Source: Stenotrophomonas maltophilia | GTDB lineage: Bacteria > Pseudomonadota > Gammaproteobacteria > Xanthomonadales > Xanthomonadaceae | Direction: 5' to 3' | Assembly: GCF_023518235.1 (NCBI RefSeq) | Contig: NZ_CP090423.1 | Span: forward strand, 4,357,001-4,421,000 | Length of the DNA stretch: 64,000 nt | Notes under the pieces: model-generated | Told to the model about the DNA's origin: nothing | The model's input: the letters and a program-made list of their open reading frames with translations, nothing else | Database searches by the model: none | Translations under genes and position numbers: made by a program | Shown: positions 50,389 to 60,018 of the stretch, one piece after another | Layout: every line of letters begins with the position of its first letter | Position numbering within the stretch: the stretch's first letter is position 1

Positions 50389-50910
50389 ATGTATTCGATC
50401 CGCCGCGCCACCGTGGACGACGCGCCGACCCTGTCGGCGCTGGCCGCGCGCACGTTCACTGAAACGTTCGGCCATCTGTATCCGCCGCAGGACCTGCAGG
50501 CCTTCCTTGAGGAGGCCTACACGGTCGAGCGCCAGCGCACGATCCTGGCCCACCCCGATTACGCGGTGTGGCTGCTGGAACTGGACGGGGAGGCGGTCGG
50601 CCATGCCGCCGCCGGCCCCTGCGGGCTGCCGCATCCGGAAGTGAAACCCGGTGATGGCGAGCTCAAGCGCCTGTACCTGATCAAGACCCAGCAGAGCTGT
50701 GGCTGGGGCAGCCGCCTGCTGGAAACCGCACTTGCCTGGCTGGAACACGACGGCCCGCGCACGCTTTGGCTGGGCGTGTGGTCGGAGAACTTCGGCGCGC
50801 AGCGCTTCTATGCCCGCTATGGTTTCGAGAAGGCCGGCGAATACCTGTTCCCGGTCGGTGACACCCACGACCTTGAGTTCATCCTGCGCCGCGCACCGCG
50901 CGCGTCCTGA
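50389..50910 (+). CDS. GNAT-family N-acetyltransferase
   Basis: 173 residues from the ATG at 50389. GNAT fold: MYSIRRATVDDAPTLSALAARTF at the N terminus, the acetyl-CoA-binding region ELKRLYLIKTQQSCGWGSRLLETALAWL (a QxxxGxG/S variant), and LGVWSENFGAQRFYARYGFEKAGEY. The acceptor cannot be predicted. The frame continues upstream through the acidic-tail gene, but homology begins at this ATG. Confidence 0.88.
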   Translation: MYSIRRATVDDAPTLSALAARTFTETFGHLYPPQDLQAFLEEAYTVERQRTILAHPDYAVWLLELDGEAVGHAAAGPCGLPHPEVKPGDGELKRLYLIKTQQSCGWGSRLLETALAWLEHDGPRTLWLGVWSENFGAQRFYARYGFEKAGEYLFPVGDTHDLEFILRRAPRAS

Positions 50911-50985
50911 CGTTCACCGCCGCTTGCCACTCACGCGTGTCCAATCGTCCTACGTTCCTGCCCCGCTGACTGCCAGGCTGTCTGC

Positions 50986-51618
50986 ATGACTCCCCCCGTA
51001 CTGCTGCTGCATGGCATCTGGAACGCCCGCGCGTGGGTCGGGCCGCTGGCCTGGCGTCTGCGCGCGCGCGGCTTCCAGGTGCACACCTTCGGTTATTCCT
51101 CGGTGTTCGGAGGGCCGGAGGTGGCCGTGCCGCAGTTGCTGGAGCGGCTGGCCGACGCCGGCCCGTTGTCGCTGGTGGGGCACAGCCTGGGCGGTCTGCT
51201 GGCGCTGGAAGCCCTGCGCCGCACCCCGCAGCTGCCGGTGCAGCGCGTGGTCTGCCTGGGCTCGCCGCTGCGTGGCAGTGGCACCGCACGCTCGCTGTCC
51301 GAGCACGGCTGGGGCCTGGCGCTGGGGCGCAGCAGCGAACTGCTGCTCGATGGCCTGCCGGACTGGAAGGGCAGGGCCGAGGTCGGGCTGATCGCCGGCT
51401 CGGTGCCGCATGGGCTGGGCAGCCTGCTGGGCGCCATCGACGATGCCTCAGATGGCACCGTGGCGCTGGCCGAGACCCGCCTGCCGGGGCTGGCCGACCA
51501 TTGCGTGGTGCGTACCAGCCACAGCGGCCTGGTGGTATCGCCCGATGCCGCGCGGCAGACCGCGCATTTCCTGCGCCACGGCCAGTTCGACCACAGCCGC
51601 GACGCCGCCGCCGCATAG
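50986..51618 (+). CDS. Alpha/beta-hydrolase (esterase/lipase-like)
   Basis: 210 residues, no signal peptide. HGIWNARAW forms the oxyanion region, the nucleophile elbow is GHSLGG (LSLVGHSLGGLLALEAL), and the catalytic His may be in RTSHSGLVVS. It resembles small cytosolic lipase/esterase-like hydrolases with a PGAP1-like layout. Followed by a SMAG pair. Confidence 0.8.
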   Translation: MTPPVLLLHGIWNARAWVGPLAWRLRARGFQVHTFGYSSVFGGPEVAVPQLLERLADAGPLSLVGHSLGGLLALEALRRTPQLPVQRVVCLGSPLRGSGTARSLSEHGWGLALGRSSELLLDGLPDWKGRAEVGLIAGSVPHGLGSLLGAIDDASDGTVALAETRLPGLADHCVVRTSHSGLVVSPDAARQTAHFLRHGQFDHSRDAAAA

Positions 51619-51642
51619 GGGCAGGGGGGGCGGGGCCGCGCT

Positions 51643-51710
51643 GTAGAGCCGAGCCCATGCTCGGCTGCATTCCGTCGGGCCCATTGAGCCGAGCATTGGC
51701 TCGGCTCTAC
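51643..51710. repeat. Head-to-head SMAG pair
   Basis: 51643-51667 begins GTAGAGCCGAGC and 51687-51710 ends GCTCGGCTCTAC; each has its own hairpin and together they form a larger dyad, 24 bp after the hydrolase gene. Confidence 0.75.
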
Positions 51711-51794
51711 AACAATACGGGCCTAGACACGGTTGCCGCCCCCGATCAGGTAGAATCCGCGCCTTGATCCTGAAGCAGCCAGACGGTAGCACCC

Positions 51795-52526
51795 ATGGGT
51801 AGAGGCCCCTCCATCGAAGCTCGCAAGAACGCGTCCGACGCGAAGCGTGGCAAGATTTTCACCAAGATCATCCGCGAGATCGGCGTGGCCGCGCGCGGCG
51901 GTGGAGGCGACCCCAACAACAACCCGCGCCTGCGCGTGGCGATGGACAAGGGCCTGGCCGTGAACATGTCCAAGGACGTGATCGAGCGCGCCATCAAGAA
52001 GGCCACCGGTGAACTGGAAGGCGTCGATTACGAGGAAATCCGCTACGAGGGCTACGCCCCCGGTGGCGTGGCCGTGATCGTCGACTGCCTCACCGACAAC
52101 CGCGTGCGCACCGTGGCCGATGTCCGCCACGCGTTCAGCAAGTGCGGCGGCAACATGGGCACCGAAGGTTCGGTGGCTTTCATGTTCAAGCGCCTGGGCG
52201 TGCTCAGCTTCGCCCCGGGTGCCGACGAAGATGCCATCACCGAGGCGGCCATCGAGGCCGGCGCCGACGACATCGTGGTCTATCCGGACGACGGCTCGAT
52301 CGATGTGGTCACCAGTCCTGACGCGTTCAACACGGTCAAGGACGCGATGACCGCCGCCGGGCACGTTGCCGACCACGCCGAGATCACCTTCCGCGCGGAC
52401 AACGACATCAAGGTTGAAGGCGAGGTTGCCCAGCAGGTGAAGAAGCTGCTGGACATGCTCGAAGACCTGGACGACGTGCAGGACGTGTATTCCAACGCCG
52501 AACTCGGCGCCGACGCCTACGCCTGA
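51795..52526 (+). CDS. yebC: YebC/PmpR-family protein
   Basis: 243 residues. Family start [25 protein letters not shown] (most members begin MAGHSKW), then [37 protein letters not shown] and [23 protein letters not shown]. YebC proteins have been described both as transcription regulators and, recently, as factors helping ribosomes through polyproline stretches. A -10-like TAGAAT is at 51751. Upstream of ruvC, the classical yebC-ruvCAB order. Confidence 0.93.
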   Translation: MGRGPSIEARKNASDAKRGKIFTKIIREIGVAARGGGGDPNNNPRLRVAMDKGLAVNMSKDVIERAIKKATGELEGVDYEEIRYEGYAPGGVAVIVDCLTDNRVRTVADVRHAFSKCGGNMGTEGSVAFMFKRLGVLSFAPGADEDAITEAAIEAGADDIVVYPDDGSIDVVTSPDAFNTVKDAMTAAGHVADHAEITFRADNDIKVEGEVAQQVKKLLDMLEDLDDVQDVYSNAELGADAYA

Positions 52527-52631
52527 GCCGTCACCGACGGCCTGGGCGCGGGCCGTTGAACGGTCATCGCGGACAGTCATGAGCCCATACGCCTGCCAGC
52601 GCCTCCCGTTCTGCCCCGCCAGGAGTGCGGC

Positions 52632-53153
52632 ATGACCCGCATCCTCGGCATCGATCCCGGTTCGCAGCGGACCGGGGTCGGCATCATCGATGTCGATGCC
52701 GCCGGCCGCGTCAGCCACGTGCACCACCAGCCGCTGGTGCTGCTGGGGGCGGACGATTTCCCGCAGCGCATGAAGCTGCTGGTGCTGGGCCTGGCCGACC
52801 TGTGCCGCGAGTACCAGCCGCAGGAAGTGGCCATCGAAAAGGTCTTCATGGCGCGCAACCCCGATTCGGCACTGAAGCTGGGCCAGGCCCGTGGCGCGGC
52901 GATCTCGGCCGTGGTGCTGCGCGACCTGCCGGTGCACGAATATGCCGCCAGCGAGATCAAGCTGGCGGTGGTGGGCCGCGGTGGCGCCGAAAAGCAACAG
53001 GTTCAACACATGGTTGGGCTCATGCTCAACCTGAAAACCAAGCTGCAGGCCGACGCGGCCGACGCGTTGGCGGTGGCGATCACCCATGCCCACGTAAGGG
53101 CAACGGCCAACCGCCTGGGGCTCAGTGCCCGCCAGGCGTGGGGCCGCAAATGA
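52632..53153 (+). CDS. ruvC: Holliday junction resolvase RuvC
   Basis: Endonuclease that cuts Holliday junctions in recombination repair. 173 residues. Acidic catalytic residues are visible in [12 protein letters not shown] (Asp8), VAIEKVF (Glu) and [14 protein letters not shown] (two Asp). Good AGGAG ribosome binding site. Followed 13 bp later by ruvA, whose ribosome binding site overlaps the ruvC stop. Confidence 0.97.
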   Translation: MTRILGIDPGSQRTGVGIIDVDAAGRVSHVHHQPLVLLGADDFPQRMKLLVLGLADLCREYQPQEVAIEKVFMARNPDSALKLGQARGAAISAVVLRDLPVHEYAASEIKLAVVGRGGAEKQQVQHMVGLMLNLKTKLQADAADALAVAITHAHVRATANRLGLSARQAWGRK

Positions 53154-53166
53154 GGAGCTGCACGCA

Positions 53167-53760
53167 ATGATCGGTCGACTGCGCGGCATCGTCGCCTACA
53201 AGGCGCCGCCGTGGCTGGTGGTGGATGTGAATGGCGTGGGCTACGAACTGGAGGCGCCGATGAGCACCTTCTACGACCTGCCCGAACTCGGCCGCGAGGT
53301 CACCCTGTACACCCATTACGCGCAGAAGGAGGACAGCGTCTCGCTGTACGGCTTCCTCCGCGAGGGCGAGCGCCGCCTGTTCCGCGATGTGCAGAAGGTC
53401 AGCGGCATCGGCGCGAAGATCGCGCTGGCCGTGCTGTCCGGCGTCACCGTCGAAGAGTTCGCGCGCATGGTCCAGGCCGGTGACATCACCGCGCTGACCC
53501 GCATCCCGGGCATCGGCAAGAAGACCGCCGAGCGCATGGTGCTGGAGCTGCGCGACCGCGCGGCCCAGTTCGGTGCCGGCGGTGCGCTGCCCAGCGGCAG
53601 CGGCCCGGCCCCGGCCGACCCGCTGTCCGATGCCACCGTGGCGCTGCAGCAGCTGGGCTACAAGCCGGCCGAAGCGGCGCGCATGGCCCGCGACGCCTTC
53701 AATGAAGGCGACGAAGTGGCCACCGTGATCCGCAAGGCCCTGCAGTCGGCCCTGCGCTGA
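53167..53760 (+). CDS. ruvA: Holliday junction branch migration protein RuvA
   Basis: Tetrameric junction-binding subunit that loads RuvB. 197 residues from the ATG at 53167 ([16 protein letters not shown]), GAGGAG upstream. N-terminal OB fold, two helix-hairpin-helix motifs ([13 protein letters not shown] and [16 protein letters not shown]), a Gly/Pro-rich linker, and the C-terminal UBA-like domain III ([20 protein letters not shown]) that contacts RuvB. Confidence 0.97.
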   Translation: MIGRLRGIVAYKAPPWLVVDVNGVGYELEAPMSTFYDLPELGREVTLYTHYAQKEDSVSLYGFLREGERRLFRDVQKVSGIGAKIALAVLSGVTVEEFARMVQAGDITALTRIPGIGKKTAERMVLELRDRAAQFGAGGALPSGSGPAPADPLSDATVALQQLGYKPAEAARMARDAFNEGDEVATVIRKALQSALR

Positions 53761-53809
53761 GCCGCTTTCCCTCCCTTCAACGAACCGCCTGAGCTTCGCC
53801 AGGAGTCCC

Positions 53810-55729
53810 ATGTCCAGCAGTCAAACCCCGCACGCAACCGCCCCCGGCGGCCACGGTCACGCCCCTCCGGCCGGAGGCATGGCGCTGATCATCGGTGCGA
53901 TCGGCGTGGTCTTCGGCGATATCGGTACCAGCCCGCTGTACACCCTGAAGGAAGCGTTCTCGCCGCACTACGGGCTCAACAGCGACCATGACACCGTGCT
54001 GGGCGTGCTGTCGCTGGCGTTCTGGGCGCTGAACATCGTGGTCACCCTGAAGTACGTGACCATCATCATGCGCGCCGACAACGATGGCGAAGGCGGCATC
54101 ATGGCGCTGATGGCGTTGACCCAGCGCACCCTGCGCAACGGCTCGCGCTCGGCGTATGTGGTGGGCATCCTGGGCATCTTCGGCGCCTCGCTGTTCTTCG
54201 GCGACGGCGTGATCACCCCGGCCATTTCGGTGCTGGGCGCGGTCGAAGGCCTGGAGGTGGCGGCCCCCGGCCTGCATGCGTTCATCGTGCCGATCACCGT
54301 GGTGGTGCTGCTGATGGTGTTCGCCGCGCAGCGCTTCGGCACCGAGAAGATCGGCAAGGCCTTCGGCCCGATCACCTCGGTGTGGTTCATCTCGCTGGCG
54401 GCGATCGGCATCTACAACATCGTCGATGCGCCCGAAGTGCTCAAGGCCTTCAACCCGTGGTGGGCGATCCGCTTCTTCATGGAGCACAGCTGGCACGGCA
54501 TCTTCATCCTCGGCGCGGTGGTGCTGGCGGTGACCGGCGGCGAGGCGCTGTATGCCGACATGGGCCATTTCGGCGCCAAGCCCATCCGCCACGCCTGGTA
54601 CTTCTTCGTGCTGCCGTGCCTGGTGCTGAACTACCTGGGGCAGGGCGCACTGGTGCTCAACCACCCCGAGGCGCTGAAGAACCCGTTCTTCGAAGCGGTG
54701 CCGTCGTGGGCGCTGTACCCGATGATCATCCTGGCCACGATGGCGGCGGTGATCGCCTCGCAGTCGGTCATCACCGGCGCGTTCTCGGTCTCGCGCCAGG
54801 CCATGCAGCTGGGCTACATCCCGCGCATGCGCATCAAGCACACCTCGCACGACACCATCGGCCAGATCTACATCCCGGGCATCAACTGGGGCATCGCGGT
54901 GATGGTGATCGGGCTGGTGCTGGCCTTCCGCAGCTCGTCCAACCTGGCCGTGGCCTACGGCATCTCGGTGTCGGCCACGATGCTGATCGACACCCTGCTG
55001 CTGGCCCTGGTGGCGCGCTCGCTGTGGCCGAAGGCCCGCGCCTGGCTGCTGCCGCTGTGCGTGGTGTTCTTCATCATCGATCTGGGCTTTGTCATCGCCA
55101 ACGGCGCCAAGCTGCTGCAGGGTGCCTGGTTCCCGGTGGTGCTGGGCATCTTCCTGTTCACCATGATGCGCACCTGGCGCCGTGGCCGCGAGCTGCTGCG
55201 TGATGAGATCCGCAAGGACGGCATCCGCCTGGATACCTTCCTGCCGGGCCTGATGCTGGCACCGCCGGTACGCGTGCCGGGTACCGCCGTGTTCCTCACC
55301 GCCGACCCGAGCGTGGCCCCGCACGCGCTGATGCACAACCTCAAGCACAACAAGGTGCTGCACGAGCGCAACGTGTTCCTGCACGTGGTCACGCTGCCGG
55401 TGCCGTATGCACCGGAAGGGCAGCGGCTGAAGATCGAATCGGTGGGCGATGAGTTCTACCGGGTGTACGTGCGCTTCGGCTTCATGGAGACCCCGGACGT
55501 GCCGCTGGCGCTGATGCGCTCGTGCGACCACGGCGGCATCTACTTCGACCCGATGGACACCACCTTCTTCGCCAGCCGCGAAACCATCGTCGCCACCGCC
55601 AACCGCGGCATGCCGATCTGGCGCGACAAGCTGTTCGCGCTGATGCACCGCAACGCCGCCCCGGCGACGGGCTTCTTCCGCATTCCAGGCAACCGCCTGG
55701 TGGAACTCGGTGCCCAGGTCGAGATCTGA
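53810..55729 (+). CDS. kup: Potassium uptake protein Kup
   Basis: Low-affinity K+/H+ symporter of the KUP/HAK family, 639 residues. N terminus [19 protein letters not shown], the family signature; about 12 membrane segments, [17 protein letters not shown] [31 protein letters not shown] and a cytosolic C-terminal domain (residues ~470-639). Strong CAGGAG ribosome binding site. It is placed between ruvA and ruvB. The stop codon lies in a half copy of the GGGTCAGATC repeat family. Confidence 0.96.
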   Translation: MSSSQTPHATAPGGHGHAPPAGGMALIIGAIGVVFGDIGTSPLYTLKEAFSPHYGLNSDHDTVLGVLSLAFWALNIVVTLKYVTIIMRADNDGEGGIMALMALTQRTLRNGSRSAYVVGILGIFGASLFFGDGVITPAISVLGAVEGLEVAAPGLHAFIVPITVVVLLMVFAAQRFGTEKIGKAFGPITSVWFISLAAIGIYNIVDAPEVLKAFNPWWAIRFFMEHSWHGIFILGAVVLAVTGGEALYADMGHFGAKPIRHAWYFFVLPCLVLNYLGQGALVLNHPEALKNPFFEAVPSWALYPMIILATMAAVIASQSVITGAFSVSRQAMQLGYIPRMRIKHTSHDTIGQIYIPGINWGIAVMVIGLVLAFRSSSNLAVAYGISVSATMLIDTLLLALVARSLWPKARAWLLPLCVVFFIIDLGFVIANGAKLLQGAWFPVVLGIFLFTMMRTWRRGRELLRDEIRKDGIRLDTFLPGLMLAPPVRVPGTAVFLTADPSVAPHALMHNLKHNKVLHERNVFLHVVTLPVPYAPEGQRLKIESVGDEFYRVYVRFGFMETPDVPLALMRSCDHGGIYFDPMDTTFFASRETIVATANRGMPIWRDKLFALMHRNAAPATGFFRIPGNRLVELGAQVEI

Positions 55730-55752
55730 CCCCATGTCCTGAGTCATCCACC

Positions 55753-55801
55753 CATCCATCCACGCGCGGCGTGGATGGATGAATGTCGACCAAGGTCGAC
55801 A
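55753..55801. repeat. Two adjacent perfect palindromes
   Basis: CATCCATCCACGC with exact reverse complement around GCG (55753-55781), then TGTCGACC-AA-GGTCGACA (55784-55801). The first is an extended SMAG stem without the GTAG end. Confidence 0.7.
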
Positions 55802-55839
55802 CCCACCAAGAGCAGGCAGAGCAGGCCACGCCATCCAGA

Positions 55840-55980
55840 CAGATCGCAGAAATCTGTCGAAGGCGGGGTGGGTCCGGTTGCGGGGGCGTGAGCGCCATGG
55901 ATGGCGCGACCGAGCCTACATGGACGTATTGACGGCGTCCCCCGCAAACCGGACCCACCCCGCCATTCCCCAGGAAGCCC
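55840..55980. repeat. Structured ~130-bp dispersed repeat, copy B
   Basis: Same plan as copy A at 36587: hairpin CAGAT/ATCTG, outer arm 55862-55886 pairing to 55939-55964 over 25 bp with a single extra A, and an inner hairpin GCGCCAT/ATGGCGC at 55892-55907. The outer stem here is nearly perfect. Confidence 0.85.
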
Positions 55981-56002
55981 GCTTCGGCTGTTGCTGTTGA
56001 GG

Positions 56003-56050
56003 TTGCCGGCCAGCGGCCGACACTACCGCGGGTGCCGGGCGCAGCCCGGC
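56003..56050. repeat. SMAG-type element and hairpin before ruvB
   Basis: 56003-56026 is TTGCCGGCC/GGCCGACA ending CTAC; 56034-56050 is GCCGGGC-GCA-GCCCGGC. Confidence 0.65.
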
Positions 56051-56070
56051 CGAAACCCGTACTTTTGCCG

Positions 56071-56076
56071 CATAAT
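56071..56076 (+). promoter_or_regulatory. Candidate -10 element of ruvB
   Basis: CATAAT (five of six matches) ends six bases before the ruvB ATG, so transcription could begin at or next to the start codon. No good -35 is seen. Confidence 0.4.
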
Positions 56077-56082
56077 CAGCAC

Positions 56083-57123
56083 ATGACCGACGACCGCATC
56101 ATCGGCGCCGGCGCCACCCGCGAGGATGACGCCGCCGACGCCAGCATCCGCCCCAAACGCCTGGCCGACTATCTTGGCCAGGCTCCGGTGCGCGAGCAGC
56201 TGGAGATCTACATCGAAGCGGCCAAGGCCCGTAGCGATGCGCTCGACCACGTGTTGATCTTCGGCCCGCCGGGCCTGGGCAAGACCACCCTCAGCCACGT
56301 CATCGCCAACGAGCTGGGCGTGGCGCTGCGGGTCACCTCCGGCCCGGTGATCGAGAAGGCCGGCGATCTGGCCGCGCTGCTGACCAACCTGCAGCCGCAC
56401 GATGTGCTGTTCATCGACGAGATCCATCGCCTGTCGCCGGTGGTGGAGGAAGTGCTGTACCCGGCGATGGAAGACTTCCAGATCGACATCATGATCGGCG
56501 AGGGCCCCGCGGCGCGCTCGATCAAGATCGACCTGCCGCCGTTCACCCTGATCGGCGCCACCACACGCGCCGGCCTGCTGACCGCGCCGCTGCGCGACCG
56601 CTTCGGCATCGTCCAGCGCCTGGAGTTCTACAGCGTCGAGGAGCTGACCCGGATCGTGCGCCGTTCGGCCGCCATCCTCGGCATCGACTGCACCGCCGAT
56701 GGCGCCGGCGAGATCGCGCGCCGCGCGCGGGGTACCCCGCGTATCGCCAACCGCCTGCTGCGCCGCGTGCGCGACTACGCCCAGGTCAAGGCCGGTGGCC
56801 ACATCGACGAGCCCGTGGCCCAGGCCGCCATGAAGATGCTCAAGGTCGACCCGGAAGGCTTCGACGAGCTCGACCGGCGCCTGCTGAAAACCATGGTGGA
56901 CTACTTCGATGGTGGCCCGGTCGGTATCGAATCGCTGGCCGCCGCGCTGTCCGAAGAGCGCGGCACGCTGGAAGACGTGGTCGAGCCGTACCTGATCCAG
57001 CAGGGCTTCCTGGTGCGCACCGCGCGCGGCCGCATGGCCACCCACAAGGCCTACCGGCACATGGGCCTGAAGCCGAAGAACCCGCCGCAGGACCTGTTCG
57101 CGGAGGTTCCCGATGTCGGTTGA
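56083..57123 (+). CDS. ruvB: Holliday junction branch migration helicase RuvB
   Basis: AAA+ motor of the RuvAB complex, 346 residues from the ATG at 56083 ([12 protein letters not shown]). Walker [10 protein letters not shown], Walker [11 protein letters not shown], sensor 1 [11 protein letters not shown], arginine-finger region LRDRFGI, and C-terminal winged helix ending [12 protein letters not shown]. No ribosome binding site precedes the start, in contrast to ruvC, ruvA and kup. The 3' end overlaps ybgC by 11 bp. Confidence 0.97.
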   Translation: MTDDRIIGAGATREDDAADASIRPKRLADYLGQAPVREQLEIYIEAAKARSDALDHVLIFGPPGLGKTTLSHVIANELGVALRVTSGPVIEKAGDLAALLTNLQPHDVLFIDEIHRLSPVVEEVLYPAMEDFQIDIMIGEGPAARSIKIDLPPFTLIGATTRAGLLTAPLRDRFGIVQRLEFYSVEELTRIVRRSAAILGIDCTADGAGEIARRARGTPRIANRLLRRVRDYAQVKAGGHIDEPVAQAAMKMLKVDPEGFDELDRRLLKTMVDYFDGGPVGIESLAAALSEERGTLEDVVEPYLIQQGFLVRTARGRMATHKAYRHMGLKPKNPPQDLFAEVPDVG

Positions 57124-57544
57124 GCCGCGATTCAGTTGGCCGACACGCATTTACTGGGAAGATACGGACGCAGGCGGGGTGGTTTACCACGCCCGCTACG
57201 TGGCCTTCATGGAACGGGCCCGGACCGAATGGATGCGCGCGCTGGGCTACGGCCAGGAGCGCATGCGCGCCGAGCACGGGATGATCTTCGCGGTGCGCTC
57301 GATGCAGATGGATTTCATCAGGCCGGCACGGCTGGATGACACCCTGCAGGTGAGCGCCACCCTGGTCCAGCTGAAGAGGGCCAGCATGGTCTTCAACCAG
57401 CGGATCCTGCGCGACGGCGAGCTGCTGCTGTCGGCGCAGGTCCGCATCGCCGCACTGGAAGCGGCCAGTTTCCGCCCGCGTGGCATGGACGACGCCGTCC
57501 TTGCCATGCTGCAACCCCACCTCCACCCCGAATCCGAACTTTGA
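57113..57544 (+). CDS. ybgC: Acyl-CoA thioesterase YbgC
   Basis: Hotdog-fold thioesterase of the Tol-Pal cluster, 143 residues. The 4-hydroxybenzoyl-CoA thioesterase signature [24 protein letters not shown] contains the catalytic Asp. First gene of the tol cluster and overlaps ruvB by 11 bp. Its link to Tol function is established by context in many proteobacteria; the in vivo substrate is unclear. Confidence 0.94.
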   Translation: MSVEPRFSWPTRIYWEDTDAGGVVYHARYVAFMERARTEWMRALGYGQERMRAEHGMIFAVRSMQMDFIRPARLDDTLQVSATLVQLKRASMVFNQRILRDGELLLSAQVRIAALEAASFRPRGMDDAVLAMLQPHLHPESEL

Positions 57545-57554
57545 GGAACAACGG

Positions 57555-58334
57555 ATGATCGCAACGCTCCTGGCCCTGCAGGCCACGGTCACCGAGGCAC
57601 TGCCGGCCGATGTCAGCAACGCCGCGACCCAGACCCTTGCCCAGGCCACCACCGGCGGCGGCATCAACTACCTCGAACTGATGGCCAAGGCCAGCTTGCC
57701 GGTGAAGATCATCGTGCTGCTGCTGCTGGTCGGCTCGTTCGTCAGCTGGGTGATCATTTTCCGCAAGGCCCGCGTGTTCAAGCAGGCCACCCGTGAAGCC
57801 GACGAGTTCGAGAACCGCTTCTGGTCCGGCGCCGACCTGGGCAAGCTGTACAGCTCGGCCACCGACCGCAGCCGCAATGTCGGCGGCCTGGAAGCGATCT
57901 TCGAAGCCGGCTTCCGCGAATACACCCGCCTGCGCGACAAGCGCCGTCTGGACGGCCGCGCGCAGCTGGAAGGCGCCCAGCGTGCCATGCGCACCACCTA
58001 CACCCGCGAAGTGGACCAGCTGGAACGCAACCTGGAACTGCTGGCCAACATTGGCTCCACCGCGCCGTACGTGGGCCTGGTCGGTACCGTGTTCGGCATC
58101 ATGGTGACCATGCACGACATGATCAGCAGCGGTGCGCAGGCCGGTATCGCCGCCGTCGCCCCGGGTATCTCCGAAGCGCTGTTCGCCACCGCCATCGGCC
58201 TGTTCGTGGCCATTCCGGCGGTGTGGGCCTACAACCGCTTCACCACCCGCGTGGAGCGCATGTCGGTGCGTTTCGAGACCTTCGCCGAAGAATTCAGCTC
58301 CATCCTGCAGCGCCAGAGCGCTGGCGACGAGTAA
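57555..58334 (+). CDS. tolQ: Tol-Pal system proton channel subunit TolQ
   Basis: MotA/ExbB-family inner-membrane protein, 259 residues from the ATG at 57555 (GAGGAA upstream). Three membrane segments: LPVKIIVLLLLVGSFVSWVIIF, APYVGLVGTVFGIMVTM and EALFATAIGLFVAIPAVWAY. With TolR it couples proton flow to TolA for outer-membrane constriction at division. Confidence 0.96.
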   Translation: MIATLLALQATVTEALPADVSNAATQTLAQATTGGGINYLELMAKASLPVKIIVLLLLVGSFVSWVIIFRKARVFKQATREADEFENRFWSGADLGKLYSSATDRSRNVGGLEAIFEAGFREYTRLRDKRRLDGRAQLEGAQRAMRTTYTREVDQLERNLELLANIGSTAPYVGLVGTVFGIMVTMHDMISSGAQAGIAAVAPGISEALFATAIGLFVAIPAVWAYNRFTTRVERMSVRFETFAEEFSSILQRQSAGDE

Positions 58335-58358
58335 GCGCCTGACCCGGGAGTCCAAGCC

Positions 58359-58776
<418 letters not shown>

Positions 58777-58787
<11 letters not shown>

Positions 58788-59832
58788 CGCCCTGCCACCC
58801 CCGCAGCAGCGCGAACCCGGCTGGGGCCTGCCCCTGGCGCTGGCCGTGCTGGTGCATCTGCTGGTCGCGCTGATCTTCATCGGCGCCTGGCTGTGGTCGC
58901 CCGAACGCAATACTGATGCCGCCGCCGGCGATCCCTCGGTCGAAGCCAGCCTGGCGCTGTCCGCGTCCGAGGCCGCCGCCGCGCGCCAGGCCCTGCGCCA
59001 GTCGGAAAAACTGGAAGACCTGCCGCCGCCGGTGGCCGAGCCGATCCCGGTGCCGGAAGACACCGTGCCGCCGCCGCAGCCGATTCCCGAACCGCGCCCG
59101 CAGGACGCGCCGACGCCGCAGCAGCAACAGGCGCAGGAGCGTGTCGCGCAGCCGGATACCAAGGACCAGGAAGCGGCCAACGCACTGGCCATCTCGCAGG
59201 AGAAGGCCAAGCAGGAGCAGGAAGCCAAGCGCCGCCAGGAGCAGATCGACCTGACCGAACGCAAGCGCCAGGAAGAAGCGGAGCAGAAGCTGCGCCTGGC
59301 CAAGCAGCAGGAAGAGGACGCCAAGAAGAAGCTGGCCGACCAGGCCCGCCAGGCCGCGGACAAGGCCGAGGCGGAAAAGCAGAAGAAGATCGCCGAGATC
59401 CGCGCCAAGCGTGAGCAGGCCGAGAAGGAAGCCAAGCTGGCCGAGCAGAAGCTGCGCCAGGTGGCTGCCGCGCGCAATGCCGCCGGTACCGCCGCTGCCG
59501 GCGCCAGTGGTGCTGCGCAGCCGGCCGCCGGCGGTGGTGGCAACAGCGACGATCTTTCGGCCAAGTACGCCGCGGCGATCCAGGCCAAGGTGCTGTCGCA
59601 GTGGGTGCGCCCGGATACGGTGCCGCTGGGCCAGCGCTGCCAGATCACCATCACCCAGATCCCAGGTGGCACGGTGATGCAGGCCAAGGTCAGCCCGAGC
59701 TGCCCGTACGACGAGGCCGGCAAGCGCTCGATCGAGGCCGCCGTGCTCAACGCGCAGCCGCTGCCGTACCGCGGCTTCGAGTCGGTGTTCGCGCGCACGC
59801 TCAACTTCACCTTTACCGCCCAGGATCGCTGA
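58777..59832 (+). CDS. tolA: Tol-Pal system protein TolA
   Basis: 351 residues. N-terminal membrane anchor (PLALAVLVHLLVALIFIGAWL), a Pro/Glu-rich stretch, a long helical domain II made of Lys/Glu/Ala/Gln-rich repeats (about residues 125-235), a Gly/Ala linker, and C-terminal domain III (YAAAIQAKVLSQWVRPD to the end) with a conserved Cys pair. It bridges the inner and outer membranes and contacts Pal and TolB. Confidence 0.95.
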
Positions 59833-60018
59833 GGCGGGGCAGGGCGGCCGCCCGGTCGCCCCTTGCCCAGGCCACCCCAGGGTGGCCGCGACGTTAACGG
59901 TGCGTGAGAACACGGGCTGGAACTGACCCGGAATTCACGTACCCTTGGTTCATGATTGCGAAGCGGTTCACTTCCGCTTTGCTATCCCTCGTTCCGGTTT
60001 CCCCCTATTGAGCGCTCC

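Larger units (their letters stand above)
55730..56082. other. Repeat-filled region kup / ruvB (353 bp)
   Basis: No gene. From left: half of a GGGTCAGATC-type repeat overlapping the kup stop (55723-55737), a palindrome with perfect 13-bp arms (55753-55781), TGTCGACC/GGTCGACA (55784-55801), copy B of the ~130-bp structured repeat, a SMAG element (56003-56026), a GCCGGGC/GCCCGGC hairpin (56034-56050) and the -10 of ruvB. Confidence 0.8.
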
